DNA of 64,000 nucleotides from Synergistaceae bacterium DZ-S4. GTDB taxonomy: Bacteria; Synergistota; Synergistia; Synergistales; Synergistaceae. Made by a program: the position numbers and the translations under genes. The stretch is taken from the NCBI GenBank assembly GCA_025943965.1, contig JAPCWD010000005.1, forward strand, positions 91,082-155,081, read 5' to 3'. Under the pieces are notes generated by a model. It was not told where the DNA came from, did no database searches, and saw only the letters and a list, made by a program, of their open reading frames with translations. Shown piece by piece: positions 23,613 to 32,403 of this stretch. Each line of letters opens with the position of its first letter. The stretch's first letter is position 1.

Positions 23613-24778
23613 TTTACATTCCTCCAGTTTTTACAGAGCCTCCACGCCGTTTTTTCTCCTTCGCTGACCAAGCTGACAGCCTCATCGAGCGATGCGGGAG
23701 AACTTGACTTGGATCCGGAGAGTGTTTCTTCTATGATTTTCGGTATAGCATTAAACGGGATGATCCCCTCAAGGAATGCCCTGACCGCTGCTTCGTCAGC
23801 TCCAACAAGGAGAGAGGGATATGCTCCGCCCATTTCCCCTGCTTTGCAGGCTATACCAAAACATGGGAAAATGGAACCGTCAATTTCCCTAAAGGTGAGA
23901 TCAAACATTTCAGGTTCAATGGCGCTTAGCCCAGAACCGACAAGGTCAAGCCTCTCCGGCCATGCCAAAGCGGCGGCTGCCGGGAGGCGCATGTCGGGCG
24001 GGGAAAGGAGCATTTTCATCGTTCCGTCAAAGAAGAGGACCACGCCGTGTACCTGTGATCTGGGATGTATGAGCGCGCTGACCTTTTCTGCAGGAAGGCC
24101 GAAAAGCTGCATGGCTTCGATGCACTCGATGCCTTTGTTCATAAGCGTAGCACTGTCGACCGTGATTTTCGGGCCCATTTTCCAGACAGGGTGTGAAAGA
24201 GTCTCCTCAGGCGTTACTTTTTCAAGCATCTCTCTGGTGTGGTTCCTGAAAGGGCCTCCGGATGCGGTAAGCCATATCTTTTTTATTTCAGTCTTCTTGT
24301 CTTCCCTGAGGCACTGCCAGACAGCGCTGTGTTCGCTGTCCACAGGTCTCAGCTGGTCTTTCCGCTTAATAAGCGGCATTACCCACGGACCTGCGACGAC
24401 GATGCTCTCCTTGTTTGCCAGCGAAACATCCTTGTCCTCTCTGAGAGCGGTCTGAAGGGCCTTTATCGCAGTCACTCCGGATGATGCGAATACGACGTGG
24501 TCTATGTCGGGATCCGATGCAATAAGGGAAAGCGCGTCAATGCCGGTGAGGCAATTGTATCCGTCAGCTTTGAAGGCGGCCGCATGCGGTTCAGTGAGGC
24601 AAAGAGTCCTGGCCTTGTGGACCGAAGCAAGTTCTGTCAGCTTTGCTTCATTGCTTTTTGCAGCTAAAGCTACTATCTCAAATCGCTCCGGGAAACGTCC
24701 GCAAATATCTAAAACTGCCCCGCCTACGCTCCCCGTCGCACCTATGACAGCGACTCTGATCTTTGGTAAATTACTCAC
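23609..24778 (-). CDS. dxr: 1-deoxy-D-xylulose 5-phosphate reductoisomerase
   Basis: 389 residues. NADPH-binding GATGSVGGAVLDI, the switch ANKESIVVAG, substrate and metal residues in SEHSAVWQC and TASGGPFR, and MNKGIECIEAM with the catalytic loop SALIHPRSQVHG. Commits carbon to the DXP isoprenoid pathway. Between cdsA and rseP, a very common bacterial order (uppS-cdsA-dxr-rseP-ispG). Confidence 0.97.
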   Translation of the reverse strand: MSNLPKIRVAVIGATGSVGGAVLDICGRFPERFEIVALAAKSNEAKLTELASVHKARTLCLTEPHAAAFKADGYNCLTGIDALSLIASDPDIDHVVFASSGVTAIKALQTALREDKDVSLANKESIVVAGPWVMPLIKRKDQLRPVDSEHSAVWQCLREDKKTEIKKIWLTASGGPFRNHTREMLEKVTPEETLSHPVWKMGPKITVDSATLMNKGIECIEAMQLFGLPAEKVSALIHPRSQVHGVVLFFDGTMKMLLSPPDMRLPAAAALAWPERLDLVGSGLSAIEPEMFDLTFREIDGSIFPCFGIACKAGEMGGAYPSLLVGADEAAVRAFLEGIIPFNAIPKIIEETLSGSKSSSPASLDEAVSLVSEGEKTAWRLCKNWRNVN

Positions 24779-24782
24779 CGTT

Positions 24783-25613
24783 TCAGCCTATCAGTTCAAA
24801 TATTACGAAAGCCAGGGTCCCGTTGACAAGGATACTGTCGAACCTGTCCAAAAGTCCGCCGTGTCCGGGGATCAATGATCCTGTGTCTTTGACCTTCGCT
24901 TCCCTCTTCAAAACGGATTCTCCCAGATCGCCCAGCTGCCCCGCGATCCCGCAAAGGAGTCCCATCAGAAGAAGGGGAAGGGGCGGGAATGAGAATATGA
25001 GGGCCAGAAATCCTCCGCATACCAGGCTTGCGGCAGCTCCGCCGAAGAACCCTTCCCAGGTCTTTTTTGGGCTGATCCTCTCACAGAGCAGATTTCTTCC
25101 GAGACGGCTCCCTACGATATAGGCCGCCACGTCGCAGCTCCAGGTACAAAAGAAGAGGGTCATCAAAAAGAGCGATCCCAGCTCCCTGGATCGGATGATT
25201 ATCATGAAGGACCAGGGGAGGATTACATATGCGATGCCGACTATCGTAGCTCCCATATTTTCAAGGGCAAAGCTCTCTCCGCTGACCTGACGCCGCACCA
25301 CCTCAAGAAAAAGCGCAACGAAGACTATTGCAGAGATCGAGCATAGTATAGCTGTAAGGCTCATGTCTGAAGAGGCTCCGATCAGTATGAAGGCTCCCGA
25401 GAGCATTATCAGCCAGGGCGAAATGTCATGCTTTGTGGAAAGAAGCCTGTAGAATTCCCAGAGCGAGAGCATGGCAACTATAAAGACCACCGAGTTCCAG
25501 AAATGTCCGCCCTTTATTATCCCGCCCAGTATTATAAGTACTATGAAGATGCTGCTGAAAGCTCTCAGTGGCAGATCTGGTATCGATGACAGAAAATTAT
25601 TATGATTTGCCAT
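24783..25613 (-). CDS. cdsA: Phosphatidate cytidylyltransferase
   Basis: 276 residues, about eight membrane helices. Makes CDP-diacylglycerol from phosphatidate and CTP. The family signature is present as RISPKKTWEGFFGG and the C-terminal IPGHGGLLDRFDS with the catalytic Asp pair. The start overlaps uppS by 14 bases. No signal peptide; inner membrane. Confidence 0.95.
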   Translation of the reverse strand: MANHNNFLSSIPDLPLRAFSSIFIVLIILGGIIKGGHFWNSVVFIVAMLSLWEFYRLLSTKHDISPWLIMLSGAFILIGASSDMSLTAILCSISAIVFVALFLEVVRRQVSGESFALENMGATIVGIAYVILPWSFMIIIRSRELGSLFLMTLFFCTWSCDVAAYIVGSRLGRNLLCERISPKKTWEGFFGGAAASLVCGGFLALIFSFPPLPLLLMGLLCGIAGQLGDLGESVLKREAKVKDTGSLIPGHGGLLDRFDSILVNGTLAFVIFELIG

Positions 25614-26289
25614 ATCTTCTTTCCCTCCTGTAGAAGTCGGCTACAGCCATTTCAAGATCCTGTCTGCCGAAGTCGGGCCAAAATTTATCAGTAAAATAAT
25701 ATTCGCTGTAGCTTCCCTGCCAAAGCCAGAAATTGCTCATCCTCAGTTCTCCGCTGGTCCTTATCAGGAGGTCCGGGTCCGGGATGTCCGGCAGGTAGAG
25801 ATATTTGCGGAAGACCTCTTCGGTGACGGGCTGCGAGACCCCCTCTTCGATCATCCGGCTGACGGCGTCCAGTATCTCCTGTCTTCCGCCGTAATTCAGG
25901 CATACTACCAGCTGCATCGAATCGTTGTTCCTCGTCTTTTCTTCTGCATCCGAAAGTATTTCCCTGATATCCTCAGAAAGGGCAGAGAGGTTGCCCGCGA
26001 ACCTGACCCTTGCATTTTCCCTGTTGAGCTCTTCAAGCTTAAGTTTCATGTAGTATTTGAGCAGTCCCATAAGGCCCAGCACTTCAGCTTTTGGCCTCTT
26101 CCAGTTCTCAGTTGAAAAGGCGTAAAGGGATACGCAGGGTATTCCAAGCTCTTTCGCTGCTGTGAGAGTTCTCTCGACGGCCTTTACCCCCTCCCTGTGT
26201 CCAAGTATCGCGGGAAGTCCCCGGGATCTTGCCCAGCGGCGGTTTCCGTCCATTATTATCCCTACGTGCTCCAGTCTTTTATCTTCCAT
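25600..26289 (-). CDS. uppS: Undecaprenyl-diphosphate synthase
   Basis: 229 residues. Cis-prenyltransferase making the C55 carrier for peptidoglycan and surface glycans. Seen: IIMDGNRRWARSRGLP with the catalytic Asp, GHREGVKAVERT, LYAFSTENWKRP, and the C-terminal DLLIRTSGELRMSNFWLWQ. Length is near the usual 240-250. Confidence 0.96.
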   Translation of the reverse strand: MEDKRLEHVGIIMDGNRRWARSRGLPAILGHREGVKAVERTLTAAKELGIPCVSLYAFSTENWKRPKAEVLGLMGLLKYYMKLKLEELNRENARVRFAGNLSALSEDIREILSDAEEKTRNNDSMQLVVCLNYGGRQEILDAVSRMIEEGVSQPVTEEVFRKYLYLPDIPDPDLLIRTSGELRMSNFWLWQGSYSEYYFTDKFWPDFGRQDLEMAVADFYRRERRYGKS

Positions 26290-26295
26290 CTTTTC

Positions 26296-26955
26296 CTACC
26301 CGAATTTGATGTGGCTTATGCTGCCTGTCTCCCTGACGATATCCCAAGCTCTTTTAACTTCCTGTATGTCGATCCACGTGAGGTGTTTTGGGCTCCCCTC
26401 TTTGGAAGATGCGTTCCTCAGAAGGTAACTTGGGTGGAACATGGGCATAACTGCGATGCCCCTCCAGTTGAACCACATGCCCCTGATTTTGGTTATGCCC
26501 TCGTTCGTCTTGAGTATCCACCTTGTAGGGGTATTCCCAAGCAGGATTATAAGGGCGGGGTCTATAAGCATGATCTGTGTCTGCAGATGCTGATCGCAGA
26601 CTATCGTCTCCTCGGGGGTGGGCACCCTGTTTTCGGGCGGCCTGCACTTCACTATGTTGGTGATGTAGACATCCTTTCTGTCTATCCCTCCGGCAGTGAG
26701 GATCTGGGTCAAAAGCTGTCCGGCCCTTCCGACGAAGGGAAGCCCCTGAGCATCTTCATCCGCTCCCGGGCCTTCTCCGATGAACATGAGCCTGCTCCGT
26801 TCGTTTCCTTCGCCGAAGACGACGTTCGTCCTGGCAGCAGACAGGGGGCAGGCCCTGCATGACAGCGCCGTTTCCCTGGCCTTTTCCCAGAGGGCTTTCC
26901 GCGCTTTATCCTCTCCTTCGGGCGAGAGGTTCGGGATCCTTTTCGGATGTTCCAT
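26296..26955 (-). CDS. Family 4 uracil-DNA glycosylase
   Basis: 219 residues. Removes uracil from DNA; family 4 enzymes carry a [4Fe-4S] cluster. Seen: CRACPLSAARTNVVFGEGN with two cluster cysteines, the motif IGEGPGADEDAQGLPFVGRAG, and KCRPPENRVPTPEE..VC with the other two; the second catalytic motif is MFHPSYLLR. Start and stop abut the neighbouring genes (overlap of 1 base with the P-loop gene upstream). Presence among envelope genes is likely incidental. Confidence 0.92.
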   Translation of the reverse strand: MEHPKRIPNLSPEGEDKARKALWEKARETALSCRACPLSAARTNVVFGEGNERSRLMFIGEGPGADEDAQGLPFVGRAGQLLTQILTAGGIDRKDVYITNIVKCRPPENRVPTPEETIVCDQHLQTQIMLIDPALIILLGNTPTRWILKTNEGITKIRGMWFNWRGIAVMPMFHPSYLLRNASSKEGSPKHLTWIDIQEVKRAWDIVRETGSISHIKFG

Positions 26956-27812
26956 CAGATGATCACCTCTGTTATTATCACATCGACATTTTTGACGTTG
27001 AGCCCGGTGAAATACCTAACGCTTACAGCAGTCCTCTCCTTAACAAGAGTTGCGAGCGAGATGAAATTCTTTTCACCCAGGCTTGCCGCGATCTTGATCG
27101 TTATTGAAAGGCTTTCTTCGTTCTCCGGGCTTGCACTGACTTCAACTACTTTGGCGACCTGTGAGGTCCTCCCGGCAATAAATGTGACCAGCTCTTCAAT
27201 TGCCTCGGGCTCTATGTGCACCTCGCCGTAGAAGCTGAAAGGGGGCCTCACGATAGTTTTTTCGCCTTCATGGTTGTCCTTCGACTTCCAGAAGACCCTC
27301 AGCTGTCCGACGAGCTTTCCGGCGAAGTTCTTCCTCACTAGGACATGCGATACCGGTATGACGTGCTTTCCCTTTGTGAATCGTTCCCTGCGTGCCTTGC
27401 TTATCTCCTCCGGGGCAGCTATCTCTTCGATCCTTATTACTCTTTCGGGCAGAGGCAGTTTCAATTTTTTGACTATCCTCATGACCATGTCATCCGAGGT
27501 CGCGATTATCATCAGAGAGCATGGCGCGGCCTTTGAAAAGAAATCCATGACCTCTTTACGGTGATCGTCGAACTCGAAGAGAGCTCTTCTTATCGCGCTT
27601 ATCTGATTCCTCTCCGACTTTGCGCTCTTTCCGCATACAATGCTTCCCTTGAAAATCACCAGTCCGTCGTCGATTATAAAGTCAGCATCGACAATAGCTG
27701 CCACAGATTGGGCCCTTTGGCTCTTTCCGGTACCTGCGGCGCCAACGAAGGCATAAGTGGTCACCTGTTTGAGTTTTTCTTCAATATTTTGCTGAGCGTT
27801 GCTTCCGTCCAT
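26955..27812 (-). CDS. P-loop ATPase with C-terminal Asp23/Gls24-like domain
   Basis: 285 residues, no gene name known to me. The N-terminus has a Walker A (FVGAAGTGKSQRAQ, about 22-35) and a likely Walker B/sensor strand (SLMIIATSDD). The middle (about 155-185) is basic. The last 100 residues (FYGEVHIEPEAIEELVTFIAGRTSQVAKVVEVSA...) match the pattern of an Asp23/Gls24 (DUF322) domain, otherwise found as small alkaline-shock or envelope-stress proteins. Lies between murA and the udg/uppS genes with a 1-base overlap to udg. The combination suggests an ATP-dependent switch linked to envelope assembly; that is inference. Confidence 0.72.
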   Translation of the reverse strand: MDGSNAQQNIEEKLKQVTTYAFVGAAGTGKSQRAQSVAAIVDADFIIDDGLVIFKGSIVCGKSAKSERNQISAIRRALFEFDDHRKEVMDFFSKAAPCSLMIIATSDDMVMRIVKKLKLPLPERVIRIEEIAAPEEISKARRERFTKGKHVIPVSHVLVRKNFAGKLVGQLRVFWKSKDNHEGEKTIVRPPFSFYGEVHIEPEAIEELVTFIAGRTSQVAKVVEVSASPENEESLSITIKIAASLGEKNFISLATLVKERTAVSVRYFTGLNVKNVDVIITEVII

Positions 27813-27831
27813 CAGACCGCCCTCTCAAGGA

Positions 27832-29076
27832 TCATGCCGTAAGCTCTATGTCCGCTCCGAGAGATCTCAGTTTGTCGGTGAGTCCCTCGTAGCCTCTCCA
27901 CACATGGTAAAGATCGTGTACTACCGTAACTCCTTCAGCGGCCAGTCCCATAAGGATGAGGGCCGCTCCCGCCCGCAGGTTCGACGCATGGACTTCTGTT
28001 CCTGTCAGCTTGGCCACTCCTGTAACGATCGCAGTGGAATCCTGAAGCTCTATCTTTGCACCCATCTTTTTAAATTCGTTTATATGAAGCAGCCTTGAAT
28101 CAAAGACACTCTCGTGTATGACGCTCGTACCTGAAGCCAGTGAGAGCGCTGCCATCAGCTGCGGCTGCGTATCTGTCGGGAATCCGGGATACGGCATCGT
28201 CTTTACCGGTATCCCTGTAAGGGACCCTTTACATCCGGCTGTGACCTCGTCAAGCATGATATCTATCTTCGCTCCCGCCTCTTCAAGCTTAAGCAGTATG
28301 GCATCTATCAGTCCAGAGTCTATTCCCCTTACCGTTACCGAACCCTTTGTTATTATCCCTGCCATGAGATAAGTTGCGGCCTCTATCCTGTCCGGGATTA
28401 TCTCAGCTTCTGCGGGACCTGTCTCAGGTTTCCCGGTGATCCTTATCGTCTGGGTCCCGTCGCCCTTGACCGGTATCCCCATAAGCCTAAGCACGTCAGC
28501 GAGGTTTATTATCTCCGGTTCCAGGGCGGCATTCTCGATGTATGTCACTCCGTGCGCCAGCGCAGCGGCCATCATGAGGTTTTCAGTCGCACCCACAGAG
28601 GGATAGTCCAGAGTGATCCTCTCGCCCTTGAGCCTGCCTGCCGTGGCGTAGACGGATCCTTTGTTCAGGTCGATCTCAGCTCCCATTTTGGCAAGGCCTT
28701 TGAGATGGAAATCGATAGGCCTGCTTCCAAGCACACACCCTCCGGGCAGAGGCAGGACCGCCTTGCCGCACCTCGCGATCAGAGGTCCCAGAACCAGCGA
28801 CGAGGCCCTCATCTTGCGTACCAGTTCCGCCGGTGCATCCCAGCTGAGCTCATCAGGAACATCTATTGTCATCAGGTTGTCTTTGAATTCCACGGTTATG
28901 CCGATATGCCTGAGCAAGTCAGACATCGTATGTATATCATAAAGGTCGGGGACCTTTTTCAGTGCGAGCCTCTTGCCCTTAAGAAGGATCGAGGCGGCCA
29001 TGACCGGCAGCGCCGCGTTCTTGGCTCCCTGAACGTCGACCGTTCCGTAAAGAGGTGTCCCTCCCCTGATGATCAT
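27832..29076 (-). CDS. murA: UDP-N-acetylglucosamine 1-carboxyvinyltransferase
   Basis: 414 residues. Adds enolpyruvate to UDP-GlcNAc, first committed step of peptidoglycan synthesis. Seen: VQGAKNAALPVMAAS with the catalytic Lys/Asn, and LPGGCVLGSRPIDFHL with the nucleophile/fosfomycin Cys (so fosfomycin-sensitive type). Start ATG 29076 follows GGAGGATAAG; a TTG 5 codons earlier sits on the ribosome site. Between wecB and the P-loop/Asp23 gene. Confidence 0.96.
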   Translation of the reverse strand: MIIRGGTPLYGTVDVQGAKNAALPVMAASILLKGKRLALKKVPDLYDIHTMSDLLRHIGITVEFKDNLMTIDVPDELSWDAPAELVRKMRASSLVLGPLIARCGKAVLPLPGGCVLGSRPIDFHLKGLAKMGAEIDLNKGSVYATAGRLKGERITLDYPSVGATENLMMAAALAHGVTYIENAALEPEIINLADVLRLMGIPVKGDGTQTIRITGKPETGPAEAEIIPDRIEAATYLMAGIITKGSVTVRGIDSGLIDAILLKLEEAGAKIDIMLDEVTAGCKGSLTGIPVKTMPYPGFPTDTQPQLMAALSLASGTSVIHESVFDSRLLHINEFKKMGAKIELQDSTAIVTGVAKLTGTEVHASNLRAGAALILMGLAAEGVTVVHDLYHVWRGYEGLTDKLRSLGADIELTA

Positions 29077-29120
29077 CTTATCCTCCAACAAGAGTCACTC
29101 CAGTCCAAACTGACAAAAAA

Positions 29121-30254
29121 TTACCTGCCCTGTTTATCAAAATAGTCCTTTAATGCTTCTGCTATCTTAACTGCGGCAGTTCCGTCCCCAAAAGGCTGTG
29201 ATCTGCACTTGTTCTCGATCTCAGCAAGTTTTGCCTCATTTTCAAGCAGTTCGATCGCGTTGGAAAATATTTTTTCCGTTTTGACCCCTACCAGAATGCC
29301 GCTTCCGTTCTCGATGGCTTCGGGCCTTTCAGTGACGTCCCTGAGAATAAGCACCGGTTTCCTTATGGCCGAGGCCTCTTCCTGGACTCCTCCGCTGTCG
29401 CTGAGTATGAATTTTGAGGCATTCATTGCCCAGACGAAGTCGGGATAATCGAGCGGATCGCAGAGGATCACTTTGTCTCTTTTTTCAAGATGCTTTCGGA
29501 TAGTTTCCCTAACAGACGGGTTCCTGTGCATAGGGATGACCATCCAAAGTTCAGGATGTGCATCCAGGAGCATCGTGAGCGCCGTACAGATATCCTCAAG
29601 CGGTTTTCCCCAGGACTCCCTTCTGTGTGCCGTAACAAGAAGGAAGGGAGCGTTTTCAGGAAGCCCGTCAAGATCCTCGCAGTAAGGCCTCGAGGTGCTT
29701 TTAACTGTGTAAAAGAGAGCGTCTATCACAGTGTTTCCTGTTACATGTATCATCTTTTCCGGAGTACCTTCTCTGAGAAGATTTTCCTTTGCAAGTTCCG
29801 TAGGGGCAAAGGCCCAGGTCGTTATCCTGTCTGCAAGCACCCTGTTCATCTCCTCCGGGAAGGGCAGGTGCATATTGCCGCTCCTTAGTCCGGCTTCAAC
29901 ATGTCCAACCGGGATCTTTCTGTAAAATGCCGCAAGGGCCGATGCGAAGGTCGTAGTAGTGTCGCCGTGGACCAGAACGGCTGAAGGGCATTCGGCATCA
30001 AAGTACTCCCCCGCTCCGGTCAGGACTGAAGCTGTAATGTGGTCAAGGGACTGCCTCTCTTTCATTATGTGAAGGTTGAGGTCAGCGGTAAGGCTGAAAT
30101 GGCCGAGCGCCTGGTCCAGCATTGCGGCATGCTGTCCGGTAGCCAATATTTTTACGTCAAAATAGCCCTGGCTGCGAAGGGCAAGCACCACAGGCGCCAT
30201 CTTTATCGCCTCAGGCCTTGTTCCGACAACACAGACCACAGTTTTACCTGTCAT
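29121..30254 (-). CDS. wecB: UDP-N-acetylglucosamine 2-epimerase (non-hydrolysing)
   Basis: 377 residues, GT-B fold. Interconverts UDP-GlcNAc and UDP-ManNAc for teichoic-acid-like or capsular glycans. Seen: VGTRPEAIKMAPV, GHVEAGLRSGNMHLPFPEEMNR, TGNTVIDAL, and SDSGGVQEEASAIRKPVLILRDVTERPEAI. Next to a WecA/MraY-type transferase, as in many bacteria where the pair starts a surface glycan. Start ATG 30254. Confidence 0.94.
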   Translation of the reverse strand: MTGKTVVCVVGTRPEAIKMAPVVLALRSQGYFDVKILATGQHAAMLDQALGHFSLTADLNLHIMKERQSLDHITASVLTGAGEYFDAECPSAVLVHGDTTTTFASALAAFYRKIPVGHVEAGLRSGNMHLPFPEEMNRVLADRITTWAFAPTELAKENLLREGTPEKMIHVTGNTVIDALFYTVKSTSRPYCEDLDGLPENAPFLLVTAHRRESWGKPLEDICTALTMLLDAHPELWMVIPMHRNPSVRETIRKHLEKRDKVILCDPLDYPDFVWAMNASKFILSDSGGVQEEASAIRKPVLILRDVTERPEAIENGSGILVGVKTEKIFSNAIELLENEAKLAEIENKCRSQPFGDGTAAVKIAEALKDYFDKQGR

Positions 30255-30328
30255 TGATACATCCTCCTAAAATCAACTCTTTGTCCCCGCGGTGTCAGGC
30301 CTGCCATTATAGCAGACAACGGCGGGAG

Positions 30329-31207
30329 CTACAGCGCCCCAAGAAGCCGGATCCCGGCCAGGACCAGCGCAAGATGGGCCAATCCCATGACCGCAAGCGT
30401 CTGAAGCTTGGTAAAGCCCCTGTCGAGAAGCTTGTGGTGAGCGTGTCCTCTGTCAGGTGAAAACGGAGATTTTTTCGTCAGGATACGTCTGGTCATTGCG
30501 ACAAGCGTATCGATGACAGGTATTCCTCCGATAAAGAAAAGGACTGCAGCGATACTGAAAAATCCTTTTCCGAAAAGGTCCGGAAAAATGCTCCATGCGA
30601 GGTGCGATGAGCAAATATATCCCAGAAGGGTACTCCCTCCGTCCCCTAGGAATGTCCTTGGCTGGGGGAAATTCCACAGCAGGACACCAAACACCAGCCC
30701 GGCCACAGGCATCCATACTGCCGGGTTTCCTGCAAATGCGGCGGCAATAACAGAAGTTATCAGTGTCATGGTCAGGCACAGCCCGTCCATACCGTCAATA
30801 AGGTTATATGCGTTTGTCGTCCCCGTGATCCAGAATATTAACAGAAGCCTCTGCCAAAGCGGTATCGGAAGGGCATATGAGACCCACGCGGCGGCGGCAA
30901 GGTGGAAGAAAAGCCTCATCACGGGCGGCAGCGGATGCATGTCATCCATGTACCCGACAATAAATACGATAGTCGCTCCTGTTGCTATGTAGGGCACCTC
31001 GACACCGGGATTTCCCACAAAGAGGGCCCAAAGCAGATAACCGCTCCACAGCACGATGCCGGCACCGCGCGGCATGATGCTGCGGTGTTTTTTCCTGCCG
31101 CCCGGAATGTCCAGCAACCTGAATTTTTGCGCAAGTCCGATCGAAACGGGTGTCGCGATCAGGCCCCACAAAAAAGTCACCAGTGTGAAAAGGTATATGG
31201 AAAACAC
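30329..31207 (-). CDS. MraY/WecA-family phosphoglycosyltransferase
   Basis: 292 residues, roughly 9-10 membrane helices. Transfers a sugar-1-phosphate (probably GlcNAc-1-P) to undecaprenyl phosphate. Seen: SIMPRGAGIVLW, GYMDDMHPLPP with the Mg-binding Asp pair, TNAYNLIDGMDGL, and FLGDGGSTLLG; the C-terminal RILTKKSPFSPDRGHAHHKLLDRGF is the nucleotide-sugar loop. It is closer to WecA/TagO than to MraY, since murein genes are absent around it. Start GTG 31207 lies 25 bases downstream of the rpiB-upp stop. Completes a carrier-lipid pathway with wecB and uppS. Confidence 0.88.
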   Translation of the reverse strand: MFSIYLFTLVTFLWGLIATPVSIGLAQKFRLLDIPGGRKKHRSIMPRGAGIVLWSGYLLWALFVGNPGVEVPYIATGATIVFIVGYMDDMHPLPPVMRLFFHLAAAAWVSYALPIPLWQRLLLIFWITGTTNAYNLIDGMDGLCLTMTLITSVIAAAFAGNPAVWMPVAGLVFGVLLWNFPQPRTFLGDGGSTLLGYICSSHLAWSIFPDLFGKGFFSIAAVLFFIGGIPVIDTLVAMTRRILTKKSPFSPDRGHAHHKLLDRGFTKLQTLAVMGLAHLALVLAGIRLLGAL

Positions 31208-31232
31208 GTTATCTGCCCTGATTCCCCATCAT

Positions 31233-32348
31233 TTATTTTGTTCCGAAGAGCCTGTCTCCTGCGTCGCCGAGTCCGGGCACTATATAGCCGTGATCGTTGA
31301 GGTGACTGTCCACTGCTGCAGTATAGATATCCACGTCGGGATGCTCTTCGTGGAATCTGGCAATGCCCTCCGGAGCCGAGAGGAGTGAAACAAGCGAGAT
31401 CCTCTTTCCGCCGTAGCCCTTGATGTGCGCAACTGCGGCTGCCGCGGATCCGCCCGTCGCAAGCATAGGATCAACAACGTAAATATCCCTTTCAGAGATG
31501 TCTTTGGGCAGTTTGCAGTAATAATCTACAGGCAACAGGGTCTCAGGGTCTCTATAAAGCCCTATGTGTCCCACCTTGGCATTGGGGATCAGCTTGAGGA
31601 TGCCTTCCACCATGCCGAGCCCCGCCCTGAGTACCGGGACTATGGCGAGTTTTTTGCCGGAAAGAGTGAATACCCTTGTCTTTGCTACGGGAGTCTCGAT
31701 CTCGATCTCCTCAAGCGACAGGTGCCTGGTTATCTCATACACCATAAGGCCTGCCACTTCCTGGACAAGATCCCTGAAATCCTTAGAAGATGTGTTTTTG
31801 TCCCTCATCAGGCCGAGCTTGTGTCTTACAAGCGGGTGCTCTATCACTACGGTCCTTCCTCCCGCAAAGTTTGATGAGCAGGCAGCATTCACTGCCTCGG
31901 AAGAATGTTCCCTTTCGAATGCCATTATCTTGTCTACACGGATCGCATGCCTTCCGCCTTCGAACTCCTCGCTCAGCCATGTGTCGACGATCTCTTTTGC
32001 CAGTCCCGAACCGGTCACCCTGCTTCCTATCACGAGAACGTTCGCATCGTTGTGTCTGCGGCTCATTGCTGCGGTAAAGTGGTCGTGGCACAGTGCGGCC
32101 CTTATCCCTGCGACCTTGTTTGCTGTAATGCTCATCCCGATGCCGGTACCGCAGAAAAGTATCCCAAGGTCAGCCTTATGGTTGGCGACAGTCTCGGCAG
32201 CCCTGAATCCGCAGTCTGGATAGTCGACGCTCAGATCCCCCGAGGAGGTCCCGCAGTCTGTGATCTCATGTCCGGCACAAAGAAGGTGCTGCTTTATCTC
32301 TTCCTTAAGTCCGTATCCCGCATGATCAGCTCCCAGTGCAATTTTCAT
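31233..32348 (-). CDS. Fused ribose-5-phosphate isomerase B / uracil phosphoribosyltransferase
   Basis: 371 residues in one continuous frame with two complete enzymes. Residues 1-148 are Rpi[25 protein letters not shown], the catalytic Cys66 in [15 protein letters not shown], and the Arg-His pair in [11 protein letters not shown] short linker (about 149-163) leads to uracil phosphoribosyltransferase (about 164-371) with [29 protein letters not shown], the PRPP loop [12 protein letters not shown] (about 291-302) and the uracil site [16 protein letters not shown]. Usually these are adjacent genes. The fused product would isomerise ribulose-5-P to ribose-5-P (the PRPP precursor) and salvage uracil to UMP. 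All key residues are intact in both halves. Confidence 0.93.
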   Translation of the reverse strand: MKIALGADHAGYGLKEEIKQHLLCAGHEITDCGTSSGDLSVDYPDCGFRAAETVANHKADLGILFCGTGIGMSITANKVAGIRAALCHDHFTAAMSRRHNDANVLVIGSRVTGSGLAKEIVDTWLSEEFEGGRHAIRVDKIMAFEREHSSEAVNAACSSNFAGGRTVVIEHPLVRHKLGLMRDKNTSSKDFRDLVQEVAGLMVYEITRHLSLEEIEIETPVAKTRVFTLSGKKLAIVPVLRAGLGMVEGILKLIPNAKVGHIGLYRDPETLLPVDYYCKLPKDISERDIYVVDPMLATGGSAAAAVAHIKGYGGKRISLVSLLSAPEGIARFHEEHPDVDIYTAAVDSHLNDHGYIVPGLGDAGDRLFGTK

Positions 32349-32403
32349 TTATGATCCTCCCGCGAATAAGGTTTGGTGTACATTATATTTCTTCAAAATA
32401 AAA

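Noticed and set aside
23469..24455. 328-residue plus-strand frame opposite rseP/dxr
   Set aside because: Shadow of two recognised genes.
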